This document shows, in pieces, positions 17,827 through 25,915 of a stretch of 64,000 nucleotides of DNA. The stretch's first letter is position 1; each line of letters begins with the position of its first letter. The notes below the pieces were generated by a model. That model was not told the DNA's origin. It searched no databases and saw only the letters and a program-made list of their open reading frames with translations. This stretch comes from Vibrio stylophorae. GTDB lineage: Bacteria; Pseudomonadota; Gammaproteobacteria; Enterobacterales; Vibrionaceae. The position numbers and the translations under genes are program-made. Where the stretch lies: positions 1,208,475 to 1,272,474 of the forward strand of contig NZ_CAKLDI010000001.1 in assembly GCF_921293875.1 (NCBI RefSeq), read 5' to 3'.

Positions 17827-18957
17827 ATGAATTATCAAATGATCACAGATTCGCAGGGACTTGCAACCGTCTGTGAAGCCGCTGCGCAAGTGCCCGCAGT
17901 GATGCTCGATACCGAGTTTGTACGCACGCGCACCCTGTATCCTCAGCTGGGGTTGATTCAACTTTTTGATGGTCAGACCCTCAGTTTGATTGATCCGCTC
18001 AGTATCGAGGATATGTCCCCGCTGTGGCAGCTGTTGGTCAATCCGCAAGTGATTAAAGTGCTACACGCTTGCAGTGAAGACTTAGAGGTCTTTTTACGCG
18101 CTGGTGGTGTATTACCTGCGCCCATGTATGACACGCAAGTGATGGCAGCCTTTTTAGGCCATGGTTTATCTACTGGGTTTGCCAAGCTGGTGGAGGAATA
18201 TTTAGGCGTGACCTTGGATAAAGGTGAGTCTCGAACGGACTGGTTAGCGCGCCCACTGACGGACAAGCAGCTAAACTATGCTGCTGCCGATGTACATTAT
18301 CTATGGCCGCTATATCACACCTTGGCTGAAAAACTAGCACAGACACCATGGCAGCAAGCCATGATTGAAGAGTGTGAACGTTTGGTGGCGAAAAAGAATA
18401 AAGTGATTCGCCCAGAACTCGCTTATCTAGATATTAAAGGTGCCTGGCAGTTAAAACCCTATCAATTAGCGGTGTTACAAAAATTGGCGCAGTGGCGTTT
18501 AGAGCAAGCACAAAAGCGCGATTTAGCATTGAATTTTGTGGTCAAAGAAGCGCAATTGCTCGATTTGGCGCGTGATATGCCAATGAATCAAGCGCAGCTT
18601 GAGTCATTGGCACTGGATCCTTTTGTGCTACGTCGTTACAGCCAAATTTTGCTCAGATTGATTCGCCAAGGTAAAGCGGTATCGCCGGATGCTCAACCAG
18701 AAGCATTAAAACGTTTGGTTGATGAGCCGGCTTATAAAGCGGTGCTTAAATCCTTTAAGCCAGAAATTGAGAAGCTGAGCCAGCAAACAGGTCTCGCAAG
18801 CGAGTTTATCGCTTCGAAAAAGCAGATTCACCAAGTGCTGAAATGGGTATGGTGGTATGACTGCGATGAAGCAAAGCGCCCTGATATGCTTAAAAGTTGG
18901 CGTGGGCTGCTACTGAACAGCGTCGTACAACGTATTTTCCCGCAAATTAAGTTGTAG
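17827..18957 (+). CDS. rnd: Ribonuclease D
   Basis: 376 residues (E. coli RNase D 375), a 3'-5' exoribonuclease that trims tRNA and other small RNA 3' ends. DEDDy exonuclease motifs are MLDTEFVRTRTLYPQLG near residue 26, VLHACSEDLEVFLRAGG near 79 and NYAAADVHYLWPLYHTLA near 150 (catalytic Tyr in the ADVxYL context). One HRDC domain follows at about 205-285 (LAVLQKLAQWRLEQAQKRDL). The frame opens upstream inside the fadD terminator, so the ATG at 17827 is chosen. The family start MNYQMITDSQGLATVC agrees. Confidence 0.95.
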   Translation: MNYQMITDSQGLATVCEAAAQVPAVMLDTEFVRTRTLYPQLGLIQLFDGQTLSLIDPLSIEDMSPLWQLLVNPQVIKVLHACSEDLEVFLRAGGVLPAPMYDTQVMAAFLGHGLSTGFAKLVEEYLGVTLDKGESRTDWLARPLTDKQLNYAAADVHYLWPLYHTLAEKLAQTPWQQAMIEECERLVAKKNKVIRPELAYLDIKGAWQLKPYQLAVLQKLAQWRLEQAQKRDLALNFVVKEAQLLDLARDMPMNQAQLESLALDPFVLRRYSQILLRLIRQGKAVSPDAQPEALKRLVDEPAYKAVLKSFKPEIEKLSQQTGLASEFIASKKQIHQVLKWVWWYDCDEAKRPDMLKSWRGLLLNSVVQRIFPQIKL

Positions 18958-19004
18958 CGGGCTGCTTAAACGATTTAGTTTTACGCATGAAAATGCATCA
19001 ATTT

Positions 19005-19026
19005 AAACCACGCACTGGCGTGGTTT
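19005..19026 (+). terminator. Rho-independent terminator after rnd
   Basis: 9-bp stem (aaaccacgc / gcgtggttt) with a 4-nt loop followed by a T tract. Confidence 0.8.
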
Positions 19027-19219
19027 TTTTGTGCCAGAGAGCGAGGTGTAACTGTCGTGTCTATGTTTGAGTTCACGGTTTTTCATTCGTTATTGGCTGT
19101 TTTCGTGTTTTTGTTCACAAGATTATCATTGTGATTATTGTTGTGAGACTTTTTTGATCGAATGAAAAAAGATATGATGGCGCCATTCTTTCATTGTGAT
19201 AATTGAATAGGTGTGAATC

Positions 19220-19582
19220 ATGGAAAAACAACACCCTCAGTTGGTAAATATGAAGCTGCTACAAGTGAGCTACCAACTCAATGCATTATTGGCTGATCTG
19301 ACCGTCAATGCCACTGATGCGCAAAAAGAGCATTGGCAAAGTGCTTTTCATTGCGTGCTTGATCCCTTGTTTGATGGATTGATTGAGCCTTTATGGCAGC
19401 GCCATCCTGAGCTTGAACCATTGGCTGTGGGCGGGGCGTTGCCTGTGCCAAATCAATGGCATCAAGGACAAGCTGAGCGGCTAGAGCAAGCGATTGTTGC
19501 TTATTTAAATGATGAGCCAACCGCTGAACCTTCAACTGGCGTGGTCTTTGACCAGTGTCCACACGTGTTGTTGCTGGACTAA
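19220..19582 (+). CDS. Hypothetical cytoplasmic protein (120 aa)
   Basis: Acidic protein of 120 residues, starting MEKQHPQLVNMKLLQVSYQL and ending in GVVFDQCPHVLLLD. Predicted mostly helical in the first half. No signal, membrane helix or known motif was recognised. It is flanked by a terminator upstream (19005) and by the gutQ terminator region downstream, so it is transcribed on its own. A region of about 190 bp before it (19027-19219) should contain its promoter. Confidence 0.6.
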   Translation: MEKQHPQLVNMKLLQVSYQLNALLADLTVNATDAQKEHWQSAFHCVLDPLFDGLIEPLWQRHPELEPLAVGGALPVPNQWHQGQAERLEQAIVAYLNDEPTAEPSTGVVFDQCPHVLLLD

Positions 19583-19682
19583 CCACTATCAATACACAGA
19601 CATGGTATTCCAATAAACATTCATGCGCCTGTGATATTGAACTTTCAATTGAAAATCACATCTTGTTTTTTTATTGAAAAAA

Positions 19683-19700
19683 AGAGGCCCGAAGGCCTCT
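19683..19700 (-). terminator. Rho-independent terminator of the gutQ side
   Basis: 7-bp GC-rich stem (agaggcc / ggcctct) with loop cgaa. The minus-strand product continues into a run of T. Located 75 bp past the gutQ stop. Confidence 0.8.
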
Positions 19701-19711
19701 CCTGAATTGAA

Positions 19712-19754
19712 CCATCTGCACCGCCGCTAGGGGGAAAAAGTGGGGTGCAGATGG
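19712..19754. repeat. 11-bp inverted repeat in the gutQ 3' region
   Basis: ccatctgcacc (19712-19722) and ggtgcagatgg (19744-19754) separated by 21 bases. It lies between the gutQ stop and its terminator and would form an extra stem in the 3' untranslated RNA. No function is known. Confidence 0.65.
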
Positions 19755-19774
19755 GTTCTTCCAAGTCGTTAATT

Positions 19775-20740
19775 TTAGTAGATACCTGCGCGATGCATGG
19801 TATTTAAGTTGATCACACCAATCAGAGTGTGCATATGGTCAAGCACAGGCAGTGCTGAAATGCCTTTCTCTCGCATTAAGATTAATGCATCTGAACAAAG
19901 CGTACCTTGCATCACCGTGGTGCAATGCGGCGCAATTACATCGCGAACCGGCGTATCTAGGCTCGATTGTTTGGCAAGTGCGCGGCGCAAATCACCATCC
20001 GTAAATACGCCCACCACGCGTTGCTCAGACACCACAGCCAAAAGGCCAAGGCCAGTTTCACAGAGTAAGCCAATAGCTTCGCTCAAAGTTGTTTCTGGTG
20101 TGCAGCGCGCACTGCTGTGTTGATGTTCAATGAGCTGATCGAGACGTGTTAATAAACGCGCGCCTAAACTGCCGCCTGGATGTGAGCGGGCGAAATCATG
20201 CTGGTCAAAATGGCGCATTTGCATGGTGGTAATGGCCAATGCATCGCCAATGATTAATGTGTTCACGGTACTGGTGGTTGGCGCAAGTCCGAGCGGGCAG
20301 GCCTCTTGCGTGACGCCGACATTGAGTAGGAAATCGCAATGCTCAGCCAAGTAGCTTTGTGGATTGCCGGTCATGGCAATAATTTGAATCCCTTTTTGCG
20401 CAATCAGCGGCACCATGGTTTTAAACTCGCTGGCTTCGCCTGAATAGGAGATTAAAACCACCAAGTCGCCTTCACTGATCATACCAAGATCGCCATGCAG
20501 CGCTTCTGCTGGATGCACGAAAAAGGCCGGAGAGCCGGTTGATGCCAAAGACGCCGCGATCTTTTTACCAATATGTCCTGATTTACCAATACCAGAAATA
20601 ATCACTTTACCTTGGCAGTTTAAAACCGCTTGGCAGCTTTCACTAAAGCGCTCATCGAGACGTGTGAGTAGCGCTTTTGCCTCATTGAGCTCAGTTTCAA
20701 TGACGCGTTTTCCTAGATCAATAATGGCTTGATGGTCCAT
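19775..20740 (-). CDS. gutQ: Arabinose 5-phosphate isomerase, GutQ/KdsD family
   Basis: 321 residues, the length of E. coli GutQ. An N-terminal SIS domain (VIISGIGKSGHIGKKIAASL near residue 44; HGDLGMISEGDLVVLISYSG near 81; SHPGGSLGARL near 181) is followed by two CBS domains (about 205-260 and 270-321, TDGDLRRAL and MREKGISALPVLD). The enzyme interconverts ribulose-5-P and arabinose-5-P for Kdo synthesis or signalling. It is placed in the glucitol region next to a hexitol phosphatase, which favours the GutQ name over KdsD, but the lone housekeeping kdsD role is not excluded. The ATG at 20740 follows the phosphatase stop by 2 bp. Confidence 0.9.
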   Translation of the reverse strand: MDHQAIIDLGKRVIETELNEAKALLTRLDERFSESCQAVLNCQGKVIISGIGKSGHIGKKIAASLASTGSPAFFVHPAEALHGDLGMISEGDLVVLISYSGEASEFKTMVPLIAQKGIQIIAMTGNPQSYLAEHCDFLLNVGVTQEACPLGLAPTTSTVNTLIIGDALAITTMQMRHFDQHDFARSHPGGSLGARLLTRLDQLIEHQHSSARCTPETTLSEAIGLLCETGLGLLAVVSEQRVVGVFTDGDLRRALAKQSSLDTPVRDVIAPHCTTVMQGTLCSDALILMREKGISALPVLDHMHTLIGVINLNTMHRAGIY

Positions 20741-20742
20741 GG

Positions 20743-21423
20743 TTATTTCTCTACTGATTGTTGCTGTTTTTGCCAAATTTCTGTCATCAGAGCAGGTGTG
20801 AGCTCCGTTAAACTTGCAATGGTGTGATCGGCAAGTGCAAAGCGCTCATCTTGTGCGTCTTCCGCTGGCATTAAAATACAAACCATACCTGCGGCTTTCG
20901 CGGCAAGTAAGCCATTGGCGCTATCTTCAATCACCACACAATCTTGTGGCGCTACATCGAGTGCTTGCGCTGCCAGCAAGAAGATATCCGGATGCGGTTT
21001 ACGTTTTTCCATAAACTCACCCGATAAGCATTTCATTTTCACATCTTGCGGAATGAAAAAACGTTTGTAAAGCGTTTCGATGAATTTGGATGGGGATGAT
21101 GATGCGATCGCCATTTTTACGTCATTGGCTTTCAATTCATTCGCCAAATTTAAGGCGCCAGGATTCAACGTGAGTGTTTGCTCAAATGCCACTGTCATTT
21201 TGCCGATCAGCATGGCATCTGCTGCGTCAAGATCAAAATTTTCGAGCGCAAGTTGGGCGGCAATAAAATCAAGAAAGTCACGATAAAACATCCCCTTTGT
21301 TGATTCTAAAAGGGATTGTGAAGGGGTGCCGTGCCAATGCGCCAAGGTTTCACGCTCTGCAACGCCCCAAACGGGTTCGGAATCAACCAACACCCCATCC
21401 ATATCAAATAACACAGCTTTCAT
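20743..21423 (-). CDS. HAD-family hexitol/sugar phosphatase (HxpB/YniC-like)
   Basis: 226 residues of HAD subfamily IA. Motif I is VLFDMDGVLVDSEPVWG at the N-terminus (both Asp), motif II IASSSPSKFIE near residue 105, and motif III/IV PDIFLLAAQALDVAPQDCVV followed by IEDSANGLLAAKAAGM. E. coli HxpB (YniC) removes phosphate from 2-deoxyglucose-6-P and from sorbitol-6-P or mannitol-1-P. A glucitol-phosphate role here is inferred from its place, divergent from srlAEB and directly upstream of gutQ. Both minus-strand genes share the 206-bp control region with the srl operon. Confidence 0.87.
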   Translation of the reverse strand: MKAVLFDMDGVLVDSEPVWGVAERETLAHWHGTPSQSLLESTKGMFYRDFLDFIAAQLALENFDLDAADAMLIGKMTVAFEQTLTLNPGALNLANELKANDVKMAIASSSPSKFIETLYKRFFIPQDVKMKCLSGEFMEKRKPHPDIFLLAAQALDVAPQDCVVIEDSANGLLAAKAAGMVCILMPAEDAQDERFALADHTIASLTELTPALMTEIWQKQQQSVEK

Positions 21424-21500
21424 CGCCCTTGGCTCCTTCTATTTGGCGGCAAATTTGAGTGTCTATCCTAACTTTTGTGTTTTTCGATGTAAAAAAATTG

Positions 21501-21520
21501 TTCGTGATTTTAGTCACGAA
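21501..21520. promoter_or_regulatory. CRP-like palindrome in the srl control region
   Basis: ttcgtgattttagtcacgaa, arms ttcgtga/tcacgaa with 6-base spacer. The core GTGA-N6-TCAC has exactly the CRP spacing and matches TGTGA-N6-TCACA at 8 of 10 positions. It is 110-130 bp before srlA and about 80 bp before the divergent phosphatase gene. Glucitol operons are cAMP-CRP controlled in E. coli. Confidence 0.65.
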
Positions 21521-21535
21521 ATGAAAATCATATGC

Positions 21536-21549
21536 TTTTCAAATGAAAA
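21536..21549. promoter_or_regulatory. Candidate SrlR operator half-site pair before srlA
   Basis: ttttca-aa-tgaaaa, with further aatgaaaa copies on both sides (21520-21561). DeoR-family repressors such as SrlR often bind A/T-rich TTTCA/TGAAA repeats; similar text precedes srlR (24919-24943) and the second srlA (25795-25825). The operator itself is an inference. Confidence 0.35.
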
Positions 21550-21629
21550 TCAAAATGAAAAAGTAATTGGGCGATTTGCACTGAAATAAAAAATTAATCG
21601 TTCACAATAACAAACATGAGGTCACATCT

Positions 21630-22178
21630 ATGGACTCGATTATTCACGGAGCGGAGTGGTTCATCGGACTATTCCAACAAGGGGGCGAAGTCTTCACCGG
21701 TATGGTGACTGGCATTTTGCCATTGTTGATTTCTCTTCTTGTCGCGATGAATGCGTTGATTCGCTTGGTCGGTCAAGATCGCGTTGAGCGTCTCGCTCAG
21801 CGTTGTGCCGGTAACCCAGTATCTCGTTACCTTGTTCTACCTGTTATCGGCACTTTTATCTTCTGTAACCCAATGACACTGAGCTTGGGCCGCTTCCTAC
21901 CAGAGCGTTACAAGCCATCTTACTACGCAGCTGCTTCTTATAGCTGTCACTCAATGAACGGTCTATTCCCGCACATCAACCCAGGTGAGTTGTTTGTATA
22001 CCTAGGGATTGCAAGTGGTTTGACAACGCTTGGTCTTCCTCTTGGCCCATTGGCAGTGAGCTACCTATTGGTCGGTATGATCACAAACTTCTTCCGTGGT
22101 TGGGTTACTGACTTCACTACTGCAATGGTTGAGCGTCAGCAAGGCGTACAGCTTGAGCGTGAAGTTCACTTTAAATAA
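21630..22178 (+). CDS. srlA: PTS glucitol/sorbitol EIIC component, copy 1
   Basis: 182 residues (E. coli SrlA 187). A membrane protein with about four helices that forms the sugar channel together with SrlE. Characteristic stretches are [40 protein letters not shown] and [20 protein letters not shown], followed by [16 protein letters not shown]. It is the first gene of srlAEB-srlD-gutM-srlR. Codon choice is strongly biased toward C-ending AAC, TAC, CAC and CGT codons, as in highly expressed genes, in contrast to the second copy at 25916. Confidence 0.93.
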   Translation: MDSIIHGAEWFIGLFQQGGEVFTGMVTGILPLLISLLVAMNALIRLVGQDRVERLAQRCAGNPVSRYLVLPVIGTFIFCNPMTLSLGRFLPERYKPSYYAAASYSCHSMNGLFPHINPGELFVYLGIASGLTTLGLPLGPLAVSYLLVGMITNFFRGWVTDFTTAMVERQQGVQLEREVHFK

Positions 22179-22193
22179 TCGAGGATGCCTATC

Positions 22194-23174
22194 ATGACTA
22201 AAGTACTACATATCAAACAAGGCAATGGCGGTTGGGGTGGTCCTCTTGCACTCCCTGTAGAAGCTGGCAAAAAAGTGCTCTTTATTACGGGCGGTACACG
22301 TCCCGATATCGTTGACCGCATCGTTGAGTTGACCGGTTACGAAGCTGTGGATGGTTTTAAAACTGCCATTCCTGATGAAGAGATCGGTGTTGCAGTGATT
22401 GACTGTGGCGGCACCTTACGCTGTGGCCTATATCCAAAGAAACGCATTCCTACCGTGAATATTCACGCCACAGGTAAAGGCGGTCCTTTGGCACAATTTA
22501 TCACTGAAGATATCTATGTATCAGGCGTGAAACCTGCGGATATCACGCTTGAAGAGAACGGCTCAATCACTTCAGCAGCACCTGCAGCGCAGCCTGTAGA
22601 AGAAGAAAGCAAGTTCGACACTAGCAAAAAACTAACTGAGCAAAGCGACAGCCTACTGGCCAAAATCGGTATCGGTATGGGCTCGGTGATGTCCACCTTC
22701 TTCCAAGCGGGTCGCGACACCATTGACACAGTGCTAAAGACCATTCTTCCGTTCATGGCATTCGTATCCATGCTAATCGGCGTAATCATGGCTTCAGGCT
22801 TTGGTGACGTGATTGCTGGGGCATTGACGCCACTTGCACAAAACCCTCTGGGTTTGGTGACGCTAGCACTGATCTGTTCGTTCCCACTGCTCTCGCCATT
22901 CCTTGGCCCTGGCGCAGTAATCGCTCAGGTAATCGGTGTATTGGTTGGTACACAAATTGGTCTTGGCAACATTCCGCCACACCTAGCGCTACCAGCACTA
23001 TTTGCGATTAACGCTCAAGCAGCCTGTGACTTCATCCCTGTTGGTCTAGGTCTTGCTGAAGCGAAGCCACGTACCGTAGAAATCGGTGTGCCTTCAGTAC
23101 TGTACTCACGCTTCATCACTGGTGCGCCAACAGTATTGCTCGCGTGGTTCGTTTCAATGTTCATCTATCAGTAA
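22194..23174 (+). CDS. srlE: PTS glucitol/sorbitol EIIB-C component, copy 1
   Basis: 326 residues from the ATG at 22194, chosen over an in-frame ATG at 22185 because gagga lies 8 bases before it and [18 protein letters not shown] matches the family. The EIIB half carries the phosphocysteine in [17 protein letters not shown] near residue 82. A linker [20 protein letters not shown] leads to the membrane half ([19 protein letters not shown] and [17 protein letters not shown]). The Cys passes phosphate from SrlB to glucitol during uptake. The C-terminus FVSMFIYQ is typical. Gap to srlA 15 bp, to srlB 42 bp. Confidence 0.94.
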   Translation: MTKVLHIKQGNGGWGGPLALPVEAGKKVLFITGGTRPDIVDRIVELTGYEAVDGFKTAIPDEEIGVAVIDCGGTLRCGLYPKKRIPTVNIHATGKGGPLAQFITEDIYVSGVKPADITLEENGSITSAAPAAQPVEEESKFDTSKKLTEQSDSLLAKIGIGMGSVMSTFFQAGRDTIDTVLKTILPFMAFVSMLIGVIMASGFGDVIAGALTPLAQNPLGLVTLALICSFPLLSPFLGPGAVIAQVIGVLVGTQIGLGNIPPHLALPALFAINAQAACDFIPVGLGLAEAKPRTVEIGVPSVLYSRFITGAPTVLLAWFVSMFIYQ

Positions 23175-23216
23175 TAAAAAAACTCGAAATAAAAGCAGTA
23201 ATTTAAGGAAAGAATC

Positions 23217-23576
23217 ATGACTCCACTATACCAAGCCACGATTAAACAAATCGGTGACTGTGCCCTAGAAGCACTTGAAGACAACATGATGATCATCTTT
23301 GGTGATATGGCCCCAGCAGATGCCGCAGAGTATTGCTTTGTCCATGGCCACGATGAGCTTAAAGGTGAAATCACCACAGCAGGGTTGCTTAAGCTTGGTC
23401 AGCATGAATATCGCATCACAGCAGTGGGTGAGGTGGTGAACAAGAACTTAGGTGAACTTGGCCACATTACCATTCGATTCGATGCATTGACTGAAGCTGA
23501 ATACCCAGGCTGCCTTCATGTTGATGGACCAACGCCAACTGATTTGACGCTTGGTGACACGATTTCTTTCTGTTAA
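23217..23576 (+). CDS. srlB: PTS glucitol/sorbitol EIIA component, copy 1
   Basis: 119 residues (E. coli 123). A soluble cytoplasmic phosphocarrier that takes phosphate from HPr on a His in the AEYCFVHGHDELKG segment near residue 39 and gives it to the EIIB Cys. Further family text: YRITAVGEVVNKNLGELGHI and FDALTEAEYPGCLHV. It has a good ribosome site (aagga) before the ATG. A GC-rich hairpin (23597-23633) follows. Confidence 0.93.
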   Translation: MTPLYQATIKQIGDCALEALEDNMMIIFGDMAPADAAEYCFVHGHDELKGEITTAGLLKLGQHEYRITAVGEVVNKNLGELGHITIRFDALTEAEYPGCLHVDGPTPTDLTLGDTISFC

Positions 23577-23596
23577 CCGCTTGGTTTCAAAAATTA

Positions 23597-23633
23597 GGGG
23601 GGAGGGCCGCTCGTTGCCTTAGGCCCAACCCCC
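23597..23633 (+). promoter_or_regulatory. GC-rich intercistronic stem-loop between srlB and srlD
   Basis: ggggg-a-gggcc (23598-23608) pairs with ggccc-aa-ccccc (23622-23633), with one small internal bulge. No T tract follows, so mRNA stabilisation or partial attenuation between transporter and dehydrogenase is more likely than termination. Confidence 0.6.
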
Positions 23634-23660
23634 ACACGAATAATAAATTGGAGATTTAAA

Positions 23661-24440
23661 ATGAAAAAAACAGCATTGGTTGTCGGCGGTGGTCAAACTT
23701 TAGGTGCGTATCTATGTCACGGTCTAGCCGAAGATGGTTACCGCGTAGCAGTCGCTGACTTGAATGGTCAAAACGCAGATGCAATTGCGGCAGAAATTAA
23801 TGCAAAACATGGTGAAGGTAGCGCGATTGGTGTTGCTGTTGATGCAACCAAAGAAGCAAGCGTTGTCACCATGACCAAACAAGTTGATGATGCATTTGGT
23901 CGTATCGATCTACTTGTATACAGCGCCGGTGTTGCGAAAGCTGCGAAAATCGACAGCTTCCCACTTGATGCATGGCAGCTTTCTCTTGATGTGAACCTCA
24001 CCGGTTACTTCCTATGTGCCCGTGAAGCGGCAAAAGTGATGATTCGCGAAAACAACGGCGGTCGCATCATTCAAATTAACTCTAAGTCAGGCAAAGTTGG
24101 CTCAAAACACAACAGTGGTTACTCTGCTGCGAAATTTGGCGGTGTTGGCCTGACTCAGTCTCTTGCGCTTGACCTAGCAGAGCACAACATCACGGTTCAC
24201 TCTTTGATGCTTGGTAACCTGCTGAAGAGCCCAATGTTCCAATCTTTGATTCCTCAGTACGCAGCTAAATTGGGCGTGCCAGAAGCAGAGGTTGAGCAAC
24301 TATACATCGACAAGGTTCCGCTAAAAGCCGGCTGTGACTATGAAGATGTATTGAATGTGTTGAAGTTTTATGCTAGCGATAAAGCGGCATACTGCACTGG
24401 CCAATCCATCAACATTACCGGCGGTCAGGTAATGTTCTAA
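23661..24440 (+). CDS. srlD: Sorbitol-6-phosphate 2-dehydrogenase
   Basis: 259 residues, the exact length of E. coli SrlD. A short-chain dehydrogenase that oxidises glucitol-6-P to fructose-6-P with NAD+. The cofactor motif is ALVVGGGQTLGAYLCHGLAE at the N-terminus, with DLN near residue 33; NAG-equivalent VYSAGVAKAAK is near 90. The active site is NSKSGKVGSKHNSGYSAAKF near 145 with the Ser, Tyr and Lys triad in place. GQSINITGGQVMF ends the protein. Codon usage is as biased as in srlAEB copy 1, so this operon seems highly expressed. Confidence 0.94.
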   Translation: MKKTALVVGGGQTLGAYLCHGLAEDGYRVAVADLNGQNADAIAAEINAKHGEGSAIGVAVDATKEASVVTMTKQVDDAFGRIDLLVYSAGVAKAAKIDSFPLDAWQLSLDVNLTGYFLCAREAAKVMIRENNGGRIIQINSKSGKVGSKHNSGYSAAKFGGVGLTQSLALDLAEHNITVHSLMLGNLLKSPMFQSLIPQYAAKLGVPEAEVEQLYIDKVPLKAGCDYEDVLNVLKFYASDKAAYCTGQSINITGGQVMF

Positions 24441-24441
24441 T

Positions 24442-24516
24442 CCCCCCTCGGGTTGGATTAAGTGCAATTTGAGGTTAACCTCGTTGGGGGCAAGGACCAT
24501 GACTTGCCCCTTTTTT
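24442..24516 (+). promoter_or_regulatory. Attenuator-like element between srlD and gutM
   Basis: A canonical intrinsic terminator (ggggcaag 24487-24494, loop, cttgcccc 24503-24510, then t6) ends the srlD segment. Upstream lie a C run (24442-24447) that can pair with the G run 24486-24490 and the palindrome gaggttaacctc (24471-24482). The first pairing would exclude the terminator stem. gutM begins 33 bp past the T run with its own strong ribosome site. Confidence 0.55.
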
Positions 24517-24548
24517 ATTTCAATACAAAGCCAGCCAAGGAGACGACC

Positions 24549-24902
24549 ATGGATGCTACTACCAGTTTAATTTTTGTCGCAATATTTGCGTGGGTTCTTC
24601 AAATCGCATTTGGTTTTCTTCAAGTGCGCGCATTTAACAAAATGTTGCAGAAAATGGCCAAACAAGGCCAAGTGAAAATTGGTCGCACTCAAAGTCGCTG
24701 GAAGCCGCGGACATTGTTAGTCATGGTTGAGGATACTGATGGTGTCATCATTGAAGCCAAAGCATTGAAAGGAATGACAGTTTTTGCAAGGCCTCGCACT
24801 GTTAAATGTTTGCTTGGTCAACGTTATCCATTTGCAGAACAAGTGATAAATCAGCTCGATAAAGGCACGCGTGAGGCGTTAACTGTCGCATTTTCGCACT
24901 GA
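24549..24902 (+). CDS. gutM: Glucitol operon activator GutM
   Basis: 117 residues from the ATG at 24549 (E. coli GutM 119). An N-terminal membrane helix (TSLIFVAIFAWVLQIAFGFL, about residues 5-24) is followed by a basic cytoplasmic domain, with ARPRTVKCLLGQRYPF as a family landmark. GutM activates the glucitol operon in enteric bacteria together with the SrlR repressor. The start is set by aaggagacgacc immediately before the ATG; the frame also extends upstream through the terminator without a start signal. The 24442-24516 element separates it from srlD. Confidence 0.88.
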   Translation: MDATTSLIFVAIFAWVLQIAFGFLQVRAFNKMLQKMAKQGQVKIGRTQSRWKPRTLLVMVEDTDGVIIEAKALKGMTVFARPRTVKCLLGQRYPFAEQVINQLDKGTREALTVAFSH

Positions 24903-24983
24903 TAAAGAAAGAAACGCTTTCATTGCCTTTCACATTGAAAATGATTTGGTGTAGTTTAGCCCTAGATAAATTAAGTGAACGGT

Positions 24984-25751
24984 ATGAGTATGGACAATCG
25001 AAGAGCGCGATTGCTTGAATATCTTCGCGCGAATGGCAAGACCTCAGTCAACGATTTGGCTGACATTTTTGAAACCTCTGGCGCAACCATTCGTAGTGAT
25101 TTACGTGCATTGGAGAATCAAGGTTTATTGATTCGCCGCTATGGTAGCGCAGAGGCCACCACGCCAGGACACAGCAGTGAAGATCGTTCTATGGACGAGA
25201 AACAAACGCTGAACCTAGATGCTAAGAGCAAAATTGCTCAGCGCGCGGTGGATTTTGTTGCCGATGGCGACTCTATTATTTTGGACTGTGGCAGTACGAC
25301 ATTGCAGATGGTTCATCACCTTGAGCGCATCATGGAACTGACCTTGATGACCAACAGTATGCACATTGTTAATGCCTTATCGCATTTGGAAGCAGAGCAT
25401 ACGGTATTGATGCCAGGTGGTACCTATCGTCGTAAATCTGCCTCTTTTCATGGCAACGTGGCAGAGCGAGCTTTTCAGAAATTTTCATTTGATAAGCTAT
25501 TTATTGGTGCCGATGGTTTTGATTTGATGCAAGGGACCACGACCTATAACGAAGCCTATCAAGTCAGTCAGGCGATGTGTCAGGCCGCAAATCAAATCAT
25601 TGTGGTCACTGACTCCAGCAAATTTGGCCGCCGCAGCCCCAATGTGGTGGTGCCGCTAGAGAAAATCGATGTGGTGATCACCGACAGTGGGATCGCTGAA
25701 GATGATATTCGCTATCTAGAATCCCACGATATCCAAGTGGTATTGGTTTAA
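24984..25751 (+). CDS. srlR: DeoR-family glucitol operon repressor
   Basis: 255 residues from the ATG at 24984 (starts at 24975 and 24990 are also in frame). The DeoR helix-turn-helix spans about residues 8-58: RLLEYLRANGKTSVNDLADI then TIRSDLRALENQGLLIRRYG. The DeoR sensor domain follows (DSIILDCGSTTLQMVHHLE; MPGGTYRRKSASFHGN; KLFIGADGFDL; VVTDSSKFGRRS). It should bind a sugar phosphate and release the srl promoters. The ribosome site is weak. Upstream (24919-24943) lie TTTCATT/AATGA repeats, which may be its own operator. Confidence 0.92.
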   Translation: MSMDNRRARLLEYLRANGKTSVNDLADIFETSGATIRSDLRALENQGLLIRRYGSAEATTPGHSSEDRSMDEKQTLNLDAKSKIAQRAVDFVADGDSIILDCGSTTLQMVHHLERIMELTLMTNSMHIVNALSHLEAEHTVLMPGGTYRRKSASFHGNVAERAFQKFSFDKLFIGADGFDLMQGTTTYNEAYQVSQAMCQAANQIIVVTDSSKFGRRSPNVVVPLEKIDVVITDSGIAEDDIRYLESHDIQVVLV

Positions 25752-25776
25752 AAAAAGGCACTTGGTGCCTTTTTTT
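25751..25776 (+). terminator. Rho-independent terminator after srlR
   Basis: Stem aaaaaaggcac / gtgcctttttt with a 3-nt loop, directly after the srlR stop. It separates the first srl operon from the second srlAEB set. Confidence 0.85.
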
Positions 25777-25806
25777 ATTTTGTTACGCCTCTCAAATTTT
25801 CATTGT

Positions 25807-25825
25807 ACTGAATTTCAATTTCAGT
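25807..25825. promoter_or_regulatory. Inverted repeat before second srlA, candidate SrlR site
   Basis: actgaa-tttcaat-ttcagt with ttttcatt just upstream (25797-25804). It resembles the TTTCA/TGAAA repeats in front of the first srl operon. No CRP-type palindrome as good as 21501-21520 is seen here. Confidence 0.35.
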
Positions 25826-25915
25826 GATTGAACTCACGAAAACCGTTTGCGTCACTTTGTGGTGAAATTAAATGAGTACAGACTCGCAAAGTGTGATCTT
25901 ACTCTAGCGGTTTTT

